Shown here piece after piece: positions 15,317 to 24,393 of a stretch of 37,706 nucleotides of DNA. Position numbers and translations under genes: made by a program. The notes beneath the pieces were generated by a model. It worked only from the letters and a program-made list of their open reading frames with translations, had not been told where the DNA came from and did not search any database. Within the stretch, counting starts at the first letter, position 1; the number at the start of each line of letters is the position of its first letter. The DNA comes from Micavibrio aeruginosavorus (lineage in GTDB: Bacteria; Pseudomonadota; Alphaproteobacteria; Micavibrionales; Micavibrionaceae), in assembly GCA_003240795.1 (NCBI GenBank), contig QFNK01000001.1, forward strand, positions 1 through 37,706, read 5' to 3'.

Positions 15317-16594
15317 ATGCACGATATAAAGGCCATCCGCCAAGACCCCGCCGCCTTCGATAAAGCCATGGCCCGCCGTGGGCTTTCCGCGCAAAGCGAG
15401 GGGATTTTGGCGCTGGATGAGAAGCGCCGCGCCGCGCAGACGGAACTGCAATCCCTGCAGACGGAGCGGAACGACAAATCCAAGCAAATCGGTGCGATCA
15501 AGGGCAAGGGCGGCGATGCGTCGGCGTTGATGGACGACGTGGCCTTGATCAAGGACAAGATGACCGCGCTTGAAGTTCAGGAGCGGGAGCTGGATATCCA
15601 GCTAAACGAAATACTGGTTTCCCTGCCGAACGTGCAGGATGTGTCTATCCCCGACGGGCCAGATGAAGAGCATAATGTTGAGCTTCGCAAAGTTGGTGAA
15701 CCAAAGCGTCAGAACGCAAAAACGCCTGACCACACGGATATCGGCGAAGCGCTGGGCATGATGGATTTCGAGACAGCGGCCAAAATGTCGGGTTCTCGTT
15801 TCGTGATGATGCATTCCGGCCTTGCAAGGCTGGAACGCGCGCTGGCGCAATTCATGCTGGATACGCATACGGGTGAGCATGGCTATACCGAAGTTTCCCC
15901 GCCGCTAATGGTCAATGACAAGACGATGTTCGGCACGGGACAATTGCCGAAATTCCGCGACGACCAGTTCCAGACGACGCGCGGTGACTGGCTGATCCCG
16001 ACGTCCGAGGTGCCGCTGACGAACATTGTCGCCGATATGATTATCGAGGATCTCGAAGCGCCGCGCCGCTATACGGCCTTTACGCCGTGCTTCCGTCAGG
16101 AGGCGGGAGCGGCGGGACGCGATACGCGCGGCATGATCCGCCAGCACCAGTTTTATAAAGTGGAAATGGTGTCCATCACGCGTGCCGAGGACAGTGTATC
16201 CGAGCATGATCGCATGACAGAATGTGCCGAGAACATTTTGAAAAAGCTTGAACTTCCGTTCCGGACGATCGTGCTTTGCACGGGCGATGCAGGTTTTTCG
16301 TCCTACAAAACGCATGACATCGAAGTGTGGCTGCCGTCGCAGGAGCGTTACCGTGAAATTTCCAGCTGTTCTAACTGCTGGGACTTCCAGGCGCGCCGCA
16401 TGAATGCGCGTTACCGCGAGAAGGGCGACAAGAACACGAAGTTCGTCCATACACTCAACGGTTCCGGCCTTGCTGTCGGCCGTGCGCTGATTGCTGTTCT
16501 GGAAAATTATTACGATCCTGCTGATGGCGGCGTGTTCGTTCCGGCGGTGCTGAAGCCATATATGGGCGGGCTCGAAAAGATCGTGAAAGCGTAA
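15317..16594 (+). CDS. serS: Serine-tRNA ligase
   Basis: SerRS charges tRNA-Ser with serine in the cytoplasm. The N-terminal coiled-coil arm that grips the long variable arm is visible (about residues 25-105, rich in Lys, Glu and Gln). The class II core follows. It has GTGQLPKFRDDQF, motif 2 with CFRQEAGAAGRDTRGMIRQH and KVEMVSIT, the serine-binding REISSCSNCWDFQARRM, and motif 3 with NGSGLAVGRALIAVLENY. The length of 425 is normal. A GAGAGAAAG sequence precedes the ATG. It is the first gene of a plus-strand run with pcm and the LysM/LytM gene. The surE gene that often stands between serS and pcm in alphaproteobacteria is missing. Confidence 0.98.
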   Translation: MHDIKAIRQDPAAFDKAMARRGLSAQSEGILALDEKRRAAQTELQSLQTERNDKSKQIGAIKGKGGDASALMDDVALIKDKMTALEVQERELDIQLNEILVSLPNVQDVSIPDGPDEEHNVELRKVGEPKRQNAKTPDHTDIGEALGMMDFETAAKMSGSRFVMMHSGLARLERALAQFMLDTHTGEHGYTEVSPPLMVNDKTMFGTGQLPKFRDDQFQTTRGDWLIPTSEVPLTNIVADMIIEDLEAPRRYTAFTPCFRQEAGAAGRDTRGMIRQHQFYKVEMVSITRAEDSVSEHDRMTECAENILKKLELPFRTIVLCTGDAGFSSYKTHDIEVWLPSQERYREISSCSNCWDFQARRMNARYREKGDKNTKFVHTLNGSGLAVGRALIAVLENYYDPADGGVFVPAVLKPYMGGLEKIVKA

Positions 16595-16713
16595 GTTTTT
16601 CAGGCATCCGCGATACAAAACTGGACAAGATTCCCGTGATTGACCACAATGGGGTGCGCGTGTTCACGTGCACCTTTTCATGTCCCATGTTTTCTTCAGA
16701 AAGGCCCTACGCC

Positions 16714-17409
16714 TTGAACCGCATAAACGACAAAAAACAAAGGCTTCTGGCGCTTCTTCATGACGAGGCGGGAATTTCCGACGGGCGCGTTCTGGGCGCG
16801 ATCGAATCCATTCCGCGCGAGCGATTCGTGTTCGGCGCGATGGTTCATGACGCGTGGGAGGACATTGCCATTCCCATCGGCGAGGGGCAGACGATTTCAC
16901 AGCCGACCGTGGTTGCCACGATGACGCAGGTGCTTGAGCTGACCGACCGCCACAAGGTTCTGGAGATCGGAACCGGATCCGGATATCAGGCGTGCATCCT
17001 CTCCAAACTCTGCCGCCGCGTTTACACGATCGAGCGTCACAAGCCGCTTCTGGATGGTGCGGAGAGAATGTTCAGGGATCTGAAATTGGAAAATATTACA
17101 ACGATTTGCGCGGACGGGATGAAGGGCTGGCCGAAGATTCACGGCATGGAGCAGCATCCGTTCGACCGCATCATCGTGACGTGCGCCGCGCGCACGAACC
17201 CGCCGCCCGCGCTGATCGACCAGCTTGCCGTCGGCGGTATCATGGTTATTCCCGTCGGTCCGCCGGGGGAGCAGATGCTCCGCCGTTATAAAAAGGAAAG
17301 CGACGAGACCTATTCCTATTCCAACATCATGCCGGTGCGGTTCGTACCGCTTCTGCCCGACCTTCCGACCGCCGGGCGCAAAAGTGATCTTGAGGTGGAG
17401 GCCGCGTGA
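16714..17409 (+). CDS. pcm: Protein-L-isoaspartate O-methyltransferase
   Basis: The enzyme uses SAM to methylate isoaspartyl residues in aged proteins so that they can revert to aspartate. Motifs are AIESIPRERFV, GEGQTISQPTVVATMTQ, the SAM-binding VLEIGTGSGYQACIL, VYTIERHKPL, and IPVGPPGEQMLRRY near the end. The start is uncertain. A TTG at 16714 has AGAAAGG nine bases upstream and gives the usual N-terminus. An ATG at 16687 and a GTG at 16636 in the same frame would add residues unlike the family. The stop overlaps the next gene's GTG by four bases, so the two are translationally coupled. Confidence 0.93.
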   Translation: MNRINDKKQRLLALLHDEAGISDGRVLGAIESIPRERFVFGAMVHDAWEDIAIPIGEGQTISQPTVVATMTQVLELTDRHKVLEIGTGSGYQACILSKLCRRVYTIERHKPLLDGAERMFRDLKLENITTICADGMKGWPKIHGMEQHPFDRIIVTCAARTNPPPALIDQLAVGGIMVIPVGPPGEQMLRRYKKESDETYSYSNIMPVRFVPLLPDLPTAGRKSDLEVEAA

Positions 17410-18518
17410 GCGCGAAAAGGAACCATTCCTTTCTTCTAGCTGCGCTTCTTCTGTCCGGTTGCTGGACCCCGACGGGCAGGCAGGCGCCTGTCAATGTCGT
17501 CAATTACGGTACCCATGGCGGCGCTGGCACGACGGGGATGCACACGGTGCGTTCCGGCGATACGGTTTACACGGTGTCGCAGCGTTACAATCTGCCGCTA
17601 CGCGAGATTATTTCCCTCAACAGCCTTTCCGCGCCTTACAGGCTTTCAAGCGGTTTGCGCCTGAAACTGCCGCCGCCGCGCGAATACAGGGTGCAGCCGG
17701 GTGATACGCTCAACGGCCTGTCGCGCACATTCAATGTGAGCGTTAGCGAGATGGCTTCGCTCAACAATGTTCCATCGCCCTATGTGATCAAGCGCGGACA
17801 GGTTCTGCGCCTGCCAACGCCGCAGCCCGCGCTGGAAGCGGATCTTTCGCAAAAGGCGTCGTCCTCCGTCAATCTGCCCGACCGCGTCGCGCCATCGGGA
17901 TATGACGAAACGACCGCGCCCGCGGTCAAGGTTGCAAGTGTCGAGCGCGAGGTTTTGTCCGCGCCGCAGGACGCATCGAAGCAGGAGCCGGAAAAGGTTA
18001 TACCGGCTGCCGGACTTCCGGCGGCAGGGTTTCCGCCTCAGCCAGCGGCAAAGCCGGCATCCGGTGTTTTACAGCCGCCTGCCGCGAAGGTTGAAAAAGT
18101 ATCCGTGCCGCCGTCCGTCGCGCCGAAAATTCCGGCGCGCGCGGCGGCCGGGCGTTTCATGCGTCCTGTCGAGGGTAAGGTCATTTCCGGTTACGGGCCG
18201 AAGGCCGACGGGCTTCACAATGACGGGATCAATATCAAAGCGGCGCGCGGCACGGCCGTGCGCTCCGCCGAAAACGGTGTCGTTGCTTATGTCGGAAACG
18301 AGATGACGGGATACGGCAATCTGGTTCTTGTCCGTCACGCCGATGGGTGGATGACGGCCTATGCCCATATGGACAAAACGCTGGTCACCAAAGGCCAGAC
18401 GGTCAAGGCGGGGCAGAGTATCGGGACGGTAGGCTCGACAGGCGGCGTCGATTCTCCGCAGCTCCATTTCGAGGTCCGCAAAGGGACGAAAGCCGTTGAT
18501 CCGGCAAGCTATATCTAG
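17406..18518 (+). CDS. LysM lipoprotein with degenerate LytM (M23) domain, NlpD/DipM-like
   Basis: The N-terminus is a lipoprotein signal with lipobox LLSGC, so the protein is probably tethered to a membrane in the periplasm. Two LysM repeats follow: HTVRSGDTVYTVSQRYNLPL and YRVQPGDTLNGLSRTFNVSV. A Pro/Ala-rich linker leads to a C-terminal LytM domain (about residues 255-370). Two LytM metal positions are altered: the H-x-x-x-D site reads LHNDGINI and the usual HLH reads QLHFEV. The domain is therefore probably a non-catalytic activator of cell-wall amidases during division, as in NlpD, EnvC or DipM. It starts with GTG inside the pcm stop. It converges with the next gene and overlaps it by four bases. 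Confidence 0.9.
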   Translation: MSAKRNHSFLLAALLLSGCWTPTGRQAPVNVVNYGTHGGAGTTGMHTVRSGDTVYTVSQRYNLPLREIISLNSLSAPYRLSSGLRLKLPPPREYRVQPGDTLNGLSRTFNVSVSEMASLNNVPSPYVIKRGQVLRLPTPQPALEADLSQKASSSVNLPDRVAPSGYDETTAPAVKVASVEREVLSAPQDASKQEPEKVIPAAGLPAAGFPPQPAAKPASGVLQPPAAKVEKVSVPPSVAPKIPARAAAGRFMRPVEGKVISGYGPKADGLHNDGINIKAARGTAVRSAENGVVAYVGNEMTGYGNLVLVRHADGWMTAYAHMDKTLVTKGQTVKAGQSIGTVGSTGGVDSPQLHFEVRKGTKAVDPASYI

Positions 18519-19009
18519 TCCGCGTTCCGCGCCTCGGTTTTTATCACTTCATAATCTCCCTCTATAATTTCCCCGTCGCGGACGCGGGAGAGGGAGTGTC
18601 GCAATTCGCTGGCCAGCATGATGGCGAAAGACGCGCCTGCGCCGAAAACGATCCAGAGCGGGATGGCGACAGCGCCGAACGCTCCGGCGATTCCGACCTG
18701 TCCGGGGACAAGCATAGCGGCCGCCGCGGTCAGTCCGACGCCAAAGCGGAACGAGGTTGAGCGGTCGTCCCACAAAACAGATTTCAGGGCGCGCAGGAGC
18801 GGCAACAAGTTCGAGACATGGCGGAAGGACGCGAAAATGCGGCGGAGTTTTTCCCGTTTTCTCTGGCCGCTGTTCCGGATGGCGAGCAGTTCGTCCAGCC
18901 AAGAAAGAAGAGCGCGTTTGTCGCGGTCGTCCGTCTCACGCATGATCAATGCCACGGCCTTCTGCTCGCGGCTGTCATTCGTGTTTCCTGTTTCGTGATT
19001 ATCGTTCAT
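18515..19009 (-). CDS. Small membrane protein coupled to the DUF815-type ATPase
   Basis: This 164-residue product is of unknown function. A polar, charged N-terminal half (DDRDKRALLSWLDELLAIRN) is followed by two adjacent hydrophobic segments (about residues 88-137, such as GLTAAAAMLVPGQVGIAG and AIPLWIVFGAGASFAIML) and a short polar tail. It has the shape of a small inner-membrane protein. The ATG at 19009 overlaps the stop of the upstream ATPase gene (ATGA) and has GAGG five bases before it. A longer start at 19096 inside the ATPase gene is unlikely. Tight coupling suggests the ATPase and this protein work together, but that is inference. Confidence 0.75.
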   Translation of the reverse strand: MNDNHETGNTNDSREQKAVALIMRETDDRDKRALLSWLDELLAIRNSGQRKREKLRRIFASFRHVSNLLPLLRALKSVLWDDRSTSFRFGVGLTAAAAMLVPGQVGIAGAFGAVAIPLWIVFGAGASFAIMLASELRHSLSRVRDGEIIEGDYEVIKTEARNAD

Positions 19010-19863
19010 CCGATCCTCTTTTTCTGTGTTCCCGCGAGATGCTGGATATATTGCCAAGCGACACGGCCGGAGCGGTTGCCGCGCGTTCTGAACCATTCAA
19101 CCGCGCCCGCAGGATCGGCGTTCAAGCCATATGATTTCGCATAATTTTCGACCATTTCAAGATACTGGTCTTGCGAGCAGGGATAAAAACCGAGCCATAG
19201 GCCGAAGCGGTCGGAGAGGGAGACTTTTTCCTCTACACTTTCGCCCGGATGGATGGCGGTCGATTGTTCGTTCTCGATCATCTGGCGCGGAATCAAATGG
19301 CGGCGGTTTGAGGTTGCGTAGAAGATCACATTCTGCGGGCGCGTTTCGATGCCGCCTTCAAGAACGGCTTTCAGCGATTTGTATCCGCTGTCTTTTTCAT
19401 CGAAGGAAAGGTCGTCGCAGAACAGGATGAAACGCTTATCTCTTTCATCCCGCAGCAGGTCGAGAAGGAGCGGCAGCGCCGCGATATCCTCCCGGTAAAT
19501 TTCGATCAGGTGCAGCGGATGCGTTTTCGCAAGCTCCGCATGGATTGCCTTTACGAGCGAGCTCTTGCCCATGCCGCGTGCACCCCAGAGCAGGGCGTTG
19601 TTGGCGGCGTAGCCTTCCGCAAAACGCGCGGTGTTTTCGGCCAATGTCTCTTTCTGCTGTTCGATGCCGACCAGCATGCCGGCGGGCAGGGCGCCGGTAT
19701 CAGCGACGGGTTTGAGGGTTTTCGAGGCTGCCTGCCACAGCCAGGCGCGCGCGGCATCCCAGTTTTCCGGCTTTCTGGCCGCGCCGGTGCCTGCGCCGGA
19801 CTCCAGGGCATCAGCGATGCGGTTCAAGGTTTCGAGGAGGCTTTTTGCCTGTTGATCGTCCAT
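19006..19863 (-). CDS. DUF815-type AAA+ ATPase
   Basis: This is a P-loop ATPase of 285 residues. The Walker A motif is GARGMGKSS (94-102) and the Walker B-like strand is FILFCDDLSFDE. The sensor-type stretch VIFYATSNRRHLIPR and the C-terminal RFGLWLGFYPCSQDQYLEMV are typical of the DUF815 family, as is the N-terminal block GIEQQKETLAENTARFAEG. The family is widespread but has no established biochemical role. It is divergent from yajC, and the downstream membrane protein is translationally coupled to it. Confidence 0.88.
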   Translation of the reverse strand: MDDQQAKSLLETLNRIADALESGAGTGAARKPENWDAARAWLWQAASKTLKPVADTGALPAGMLVGIEQQKETLAENTARFAEGYAANNALLWGARGMGKSSLVKAIHAELAKTHPLHLIEIYREDIAALPLLLDLLRDERDKRFILFCDDLSFDEKDSGYKSLKAVLEGGIETRPQNVIFYATSNRRHLIPRQMIENEQSTAIHPGESVEEKVSLSDRFGLWLGFYPCSQDQYLEMVENYAKSYGLNADPAGAVEWFRTRGNRSGRVAWQYIQHLAGTQKKRIG

Positions 19864-19950
19864 CTTTTCCTTCTTGCCTTTGAGTTTCAGGACGTTATAG
19901 TCCCGACGTCATTCAATTCCAATAATTTAGATGAAAAGGATCCTGTGTCC

Positions 19951-20343
19951 ATGCTGATATCCAACGCTTTCGCCCAAGAAGTCCCAGTGCCGCAAACGAC
20001 GGCGGAAACAGCCGTTCCCGGCACGGACCCCGCCGCTGTCCAAGCGCCGGACACGCAAAGCATCCTGATCCAGAATGTGGGCATGATCGTCCTTCTGGTC
20101 GTCATGTTCTACTTCCTTCTGATCCGTCCGCAGCAGAAGCGTTTCAAGGAACACAAGGAAATGGTCGATGCGCTGAAACCGGGTGACCGCGTTATCGTCG
20201 CCGGCGGCCTGATCGGCAAAGTCGATTCTTTTGTCGGCACGGACGAGGCTGTTGTCGACCTTGGCAACGGCACGAAAGTGACGGCGCTCCGCGGCATGCT
20301 TCAGGTGCGTGCTGAAAAAGGCGCGAACGAAAACAAGAAATAA
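19951..20343 (+). CDS. yajC: Preprotein translocase subunit YajC
   Basis: YajC is a small inner-membrane partner of the SecDF complex that helps protein export. An exported N-terminal segment with QEVPVPQTT and acidic/Pro-rich sequence precedes the single membrane helix (NVGMIVLLVVMFYFLLIRPQ). The family signature RPQQKRFKEHKEMVDALKPGD and AGGLIGKV follow. The ATG at 19951 has AAAAGGA ten bases upstream. A GTG two codons earlier is also possible. secD begins 31 bases downstream, giving the usual yajC-secD-secF operon. Confidence 0.95.
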   Translation: MLISNAFAQEVPVPQTTAETAVPGTDPAAVQAPDTQSILIQNVGMIVLLVVMFYFLLIRPQQKRFKEHKEMVDALKPGDRVIVAGGLIGKVDSFVGTDEAVVDLGNGTKVTALRGMLQVRAEKGANENKK

Positions 20344-20374
20344 GCCTTACGGCTTTTAAAGACTGGGAAGTCCT

Positions 20375-21946
20375 ATGGTCCAGATCCCCCTGTGGAAACG
20401 TATCCTTATTATCGGCGCGGTCGTTTTGTCCGTGCTGTTTTCCGCGCCGAATTTTGTTCCCAAGGAATCGCGGGAACAAATTCTGGGGGCTCTGCCATCC
20501 TGGCTTCCGCATAAAACGGTCAATCTCGGCCTCGACCTTCAGGGGGGATCGCATATCCTTCTGCAGGTCGATCTGGCCAGCGTAACGAAACAGCGTTCGG
20601 AAGATCTGGTCGCAAGCTTGCGTCCTGCGCTGCGTGATCAGAAAATCGGTTACAAACGTCTGGCCGTCCTGCCGAACGGCGGTATCCGCGTGCAGATGCG
20701 TGACGCAAATGACGCGGCGGCCGTCCGTAAGGCGATTGCGTCGCTGGACAATACATTGTCCCTGTCCGCGCCGTCGCCGGACACGATCGAGGGGATTTTC
20801 GCTGAAACGGCGATCCGCCAGATCAAAGACGACATTATCAACCAGTCGCTGGAAATCGTCCGCCGCCGTAGCGACGAGACGGGAACGAACGAGCCGACCA
20901 TCCAGCGTCAGGGCGAGGACCGCATCGTGGTCCAGCTTCCGGGCCTCGATGACCCGGACCGCGTGAAGCAGCTTCTGGGACGCACCGCGAAACTGTCGTT
21001 CCATATGGTGAATATGAATGTCGCGGAGAGCAATGTCCGCACGGGTGGCGGCGACATGATCCTCCCAATGGCGGAGCAGCCGGGTCAGACGCTGGCGGTC
21101 GAACGCCGCGCGATGCTGACGGGTGATATGCTGACGGCGGCATCCTACGCGCAGGACCAGAACGGCCAGCCTGCCGTTTCCTTCCGTTTCAACCCGATCG
21201 GGACAAAGCGTTTCTGCGACCTGTCGCGTGAAAACGTCAACCGCCTGTTCGCCATCGTTCTGGACGGCGAGGTCATTTCCGCGCCTGTGATCCGTGAACC
21301 GATCTGCGGCGGTTCAGGCCAGATTTCGGGCAGCTTTACGCTCAAGGAAGCCAACGATCTTGCGATCCTGCTCCGCGCCGGTGCGCTTCCCGCGCCGCTT
21401 CATATTGTAGAAGAGCGCACGGTCGGCCCATCGCTGGGCGCGGACTCCATCGCGGCCGGTGAGAAGGCCGTTGTCATGGGGCTTGCCCTCGTTTTCGTCC
21501 TGATGGTCGGAACTTACAGCCTGTTCGGTATCTTCGCCTGTATCGGCATGATCGTGAACCTTGCCATCTGTATCGCGTTCCTGTCCGTTTTGCAGGCGAC
21601 GCTGACCATGCCGGGGATTGCGGGCCTTGTCCTGACCGTTGCCATGTCGGTCGATGCAAACGTCCTGATTTTCGAACGCATCCGCGAAGAGCTTCGTGAA
21701 GGGCGCTCCGCGATCTCGGCTATCGACAACGGATTCCGCATCGCGTTTGCGACCATTCTCGACTCCAACCTGACGGCGCTGTTCGCCGCGCTGATCCTGT
21801 TCTCCTTCGGAACGGGGCCTATCAAGGGCTTTGCCGTCACGACCGCCATCGGCGTCGTTGCCTCCTTCTTCACGGCCAGCACGGTTGTCCGCCTGATGAT
21901 CGTGTACTGGCTCGGCCGCAAACGTCCTGCAACGCTGCCCGTTTAA
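20375..21946 (+). CDS. secD: Protein translocase subunit SecD
   Basis: SecD and SecF use the proton gradient to pull exported proteins through SecYEG from the periplasmic side. The first membrane helix is at residues 9-26. The large periplasmic P1 domain opens with the conserved NLGLDLQGGSHILLQVD. The C-terminal half has five helices with the motifs AGALPAPLHIVEERTVGPSLG, TMPGIAGLVLTVAMSVDANV and ERIREELREG. The length of 523 is normal for an alphaproteobacterium. GGGAAG precedes the ATG. secF follows after 19 bases. Confidence 0.98.
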   Translation: MVQIPLWKRILIIGAVVLSVLFSAPNFVPKESREQILGALPSWLPHKTVNLGLDLQGGSHILLQVDLASVTKQRSEDLVASLRPALRDQKIGYKRLAVLPNGGIRVQMRDANDAAAVRKAIASLDNTLSLSAPSPDTIEGIFAETAIRQIKDDIINQSLEIVRRRSDETGTNEPTIQRQGEDRIVVQLPGLDDPDRVKQLLGRTAKLSFHMVNMNVAESNVRTGGGDMILPMAEQPGQTLAVERRAMLTGDMLTAASYAQDQNGQPAVSFRFNPIGTKRFCDLSRENVNRLFAIVLDGEVISAPVIREPICGGSGQISGSFTLKEANDLAILLRAGALPAPLHIVEERTVGPSLGADSIAAGEKAVVMGLALVFVLMVGTYSLFGIFACIGMIVNLAICIAFLSVLQATLTMPGIAGLVLTVAMSVDANVLIFERIREELREGRSAISAIDNGFRIAFATILDSNLTALFAALILFSFGTGPIKGFAVTTAIGVVASFFTASTVVRLMIVYWLGRKRPATLPV

Positions 21947-21965
21947 AGAATAGGAATTCAAGCAC

Positions 21966-22916
21966 ATGTGGACAGGCATTAAAGTTATCCCCGATCACAC
22001 GAATATCGATTTCGTCGGTCAGCGCTGGATTTCCTTCATCATTACCGGGACGATGATCGTCGCATCGATATTCCTGATCGCCACGCGCGGTCTGAATTAC
22101 GGGATCGATTTCACGGGCGGCACGCTGATCGAGATATCGACCGAGCAGACGCCCGACCTCGCGGCGCTTCGCGAAGACCTTAACAATCTTGATCTTGGCG
22201 ATATCTCGCTTCAGGAATTCGGCAATGCCAACACGCTTCTGATCCGCGTTCCGGCGCAGGGCGAAGATCCGGAAGTGCAGAAGGCAGCCATTGAAACGGT
22301 CCGCGCCGAGATAGAAAAGGATTACGCCGGTGTCGATTACCGCCGTGTCGAATTCGTCGGCCCGCAGGTGGGGGAGGAGCTGAAGCAAAAAGGCTTCCTC
22401 GCCATTATCTTCTCGCTTCTCGGCATCATGGCCTATGTCTGGTTCCGTTTTGAATGGCAGTTCGGTCTGGCCGCTGTTATCTCTCTGATCCATGACGTTC
22501 TCGCGGTTCTGGGCTTTATGGCGTTCACCGGCATGACGTTCGATCTTTCGACTCTGGCCGCCGTTCTGATGGTTGCGGGTTTTTCGATCAACGACACCGT
22601 CGTTATCTTCGACCGTATCCGCGAGATCATGCGCAAATACCGGAAGAAGCCTCTGGAAGAAGTCTGCAATATCGCGATCAACCAGACCTTGTCCCGTACC
22701 TTCATGACGGGGATGCTGACGCTTCTTGCGCTCCTATCCCTGTGGGTATTCGGCGGCGAGGTTATCCAGGTGTTCGTGGACGCGCTGCTGTTCGGCTTTA
22801 TCATCGGTACGTATTCGTCCGTTTACGTGGCCGCGCCGCTGCTGCTTTACATGCGCCTTCGCCCGCCGGCCGAACGTCCTGCGGATAAGGACGAGCCGGT
22901 TGCCGCGCGCGATTGA
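21966..22916 (+). CDS. secF: Protein translocase subunit SecF
   Basis: This is the partner of SecD in the inner membrane, with six hydrophobic helices. It shows LNYGIDFTGGTLIEI after the first helix, the periplasmic loop RRVEFVGPQVGEELKQKG, and the conserved core AAVLMVAGFSINDTVVIFDR and REIMRKY. The C-terminus is short, with acidic and basic residues. The length of 316 is normal. A Mth938-like gene commonly follows secF in alphaproteobacteria. Here a lipoprotein gene is placed between them. Confidence 0.98.
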   Translation: MWTGIKVIPDHTNIDFVGQRWISFIITGTMIVASIFLIATRGLNYGIDFTGGTLIEISTEQTPDLAALREDLNNLDLGDISLQEFGNANTLLIRVPAQGEDPEVQKAAIETVRAEIEKDYAGVDYRRVEFVGPQVGEELKQKGFLAIIFSLLGIMAYVWFRFEWQFGLAAVISLIHDVLAVLGFMAFTGMTFDLSTLAAVLMVAGFSINDTVVIFDRIREIMRKYRKKPLEEVCNIAINQTLSRTFMTGMLTLLALLSLWVFGGEVIQVFVDALLFGFIIGTYSSVYVAAPLLLYMRLRPPAERPADKDEPVAARD

Positions 22917-22996
22917 ATTGTTCCGTAAAACATTCTAATTTCGATGCCGTAGCAAGGCGTTGATCGTAAGCCTTGCATCCAAAGGGAGCCCGAATA

Positions 22997-24001
22997 ATGA
23001 CCAAATCCGTAACGAAAAATATCCTGCTTGTCAGCGTCGCCCTGGTTGCGCTCTCGGCCTGCGCTTCGGAAAAAGGGCCGGGCGCGATCGGCACGAAGAA
23101 CGATATCGTCGTTCGTAACAAGGGCATCCCGGGATATCAGGAACCACAGACGGCCGACGCCGCCGCGCCCGCACAGCAGGGTGATTTTACAACAGCGACG
23201 GAGCAGGGCGAAGCCGCTCCGGCCCCTGCGGTTGAAAGCGCGGAAGCCCTGCCGGAACAATCCCCGGCCGTCGATGCCGCCGCACAGCAGGCCACCGAGG
23301 CACAGGCGCCCATCCCCGCAACCACAAACGCGCCCATGAGCGAGGCGCCGAATGCGTCGCCCGCGGCATCCGCCGTTGCAACGCAGGCGGACCCTGTCGA
23401 TCAGACACTTCCCGTAGAACCTGTTCCACAAACGGCCACGACCAATGTGCCGCCGCCGGAAACTATTCCGTCCTCCGCACCCCAGCCTGTTCAACAGCGT
23501 ACATCGTCCGTTTATCCGGCCGGTGATTATCCGCAACAGCCCGCCGCGCCAGCGCCAGTGCCTACGGACGTTTCCGTTCCGCTGCAGCGTGCCGAGCAGC
23601 CGGCTGCCTCTGCATCTGCTGCTCCGGTTATGACGGAAGCAGCGCCTGCCGTTGAAACGCCGGCCGTTACATATGTTTACGCTCCGGCGCCATCGGGCTA
23701 CGTGCCTGCAAATCCGAATGCGCCATATTCGCCTAAAGATGCCGCTGCCTATGCCGCTTCCAAGGGAGCGGCTGCCACAGCTTCGCCGGACGTTCCGGGC
23801 GCACCGCTGAACCTGTCCGACAAGGTCGTGATCCGCTCGGCCCAGGCCGCGCTGAAGGCGAAGGGCAGTTATTCCGGTGTGGAGGACGGCACGATCAACG
23901 CCGAATTCCTCAACGCGCTCAGCCTGTATCAGGGGCAGAACAAACTGCCGCAGGGCGGTCTGAACAATGACACGCTGCGTTCCCTGGGCGTTATCGAATA
24001 A
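22997..24001 (+). CDS. Pro/Ala-rich lipoprotein with a C-terminal peptidoglycan-binding domain
   Basis: The ATG at 22997 is preceded by AAGGGAG. The N-terminus is a lipoprotein signal with lipobox LSAC (residue 20-23 region). About 210 residues of Pro/Ala/Val/Gln-rich low-complexity sequence follow, a likely flexible linker that spans periplasm. The last 65 or so residues (VVIRSAQAALKAKGSYSGV, DGTINAEFLNALSLYQ and LNNDTLRSLGVIE) match the pattern of PG_binding_1 domains. It is therefore probably an envelope lipoprotein bridging a membrane and the cell wall. The long opposite-strand frame here is Arg/Gly/Cys-rich and is a composition shadow. I know no name for this gene. Confidence 0.85.
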   Translation: MTKSVTKNILLVSVALVALSACASEKGPGAIGTKNDIVVRNKGIPGYQEPQTADAAAPAQQGDFTTATEQGEAAPAPAVESAEALPEQSPAVDAAAQQATEAQAPIPATTNAPMSEAPNASPAASAVATQADPVDQTLPVEPVPQTATTNVPPPETIPSSAPQPVQQRTSSVYPAGDYPQQPAAPAPVPTDVSVPLQRAEQPAASASAAPVMTEAAPAVETPAVTYVYAPAPSGYVPANPNAPYSPKDAAAYAASKGAAATASPDVPGAPLNLSDKVVIRSAQAALKAKGSYSGVEDGTINAEFLNALSLYQGQNKLPQGGLNNDTLRSLGVIE

Positions 24002-24010
24002 GGTTACCCC

Positions 24011-24388
24011 ATGGACGTAACGCCGCTTATCCCCGAAGGCCGTCAGGTCATCCAGAATTATGGCGGCGGCGGTTTCAAGGTCAGCGGTCAGGCGCATACT
24101 GGCGCTGTCATTGTTACGCCGGTCGCGACCGCGGCGTGGGATGTACCAACGAAATTTTCCGACCTTCGTGAAACGCATTTCGATGTGGAAATACTTGCGG
24201 ATTCCGGCATCGACATTCTGCTTCTCGGCTGCGGCGCGAAGGGGGAGTTCGTTTCTCCCGCGCTTCGCAAAGCCTTGAAGGAGAAGGGGCTTACCGTTGA
24301 TTCGATGGATACGGGCGCGGCATGTCGCACCTATAACGTCTTGATGGCGGAAGGCCGCCGTGTCGCCGCCGCCCTGATGCCATTTTAA
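24011..24388 (+). CDS. Mth938-fold protein (DUF498, NDUFAF3-like)
   Basis: The product has 125 residues, the normal length. The family pattern is clear: INYGGGG-like QNYGGGGFKV near the start, GAVIVTP, DILLLGCGAKG, and DTGAACRTYNVLMAEGRRVAAALMPF at the end. The human homologue NDUFAF3 helps assemble respiratory complex I. The bacterial role is not established, though the gene is often next to secF in alphaproteobacteria. It lies nine bases below the lipoprotein gene and is probably in the same transcript as the sec genes. Confidence 0.9.
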   Translation: MDVTPLIPEGRQVIQNYGGGGFKVSGQAHTGAVIVTPVATAAWDVPTKFSDLRETHFDVEILADSGIDILLLGCGAKGEFVSPALRKALKEKGLTVDSMDTGAACRTYNVLMAEGRRVAAALMPF

Positions 24389-24393
24389 AAACC

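Noticed and set aside
22847..24178. Open frame of 443 codons opposite the Pro/Ala-rich lipoprotein gene
   Set aside because: The Arg/Gly/Cys-rich repeats are the antisense reading of Pro/Ala codons. The plus strand has a ribosome binding site, a lipobox and a PG-binding domain.
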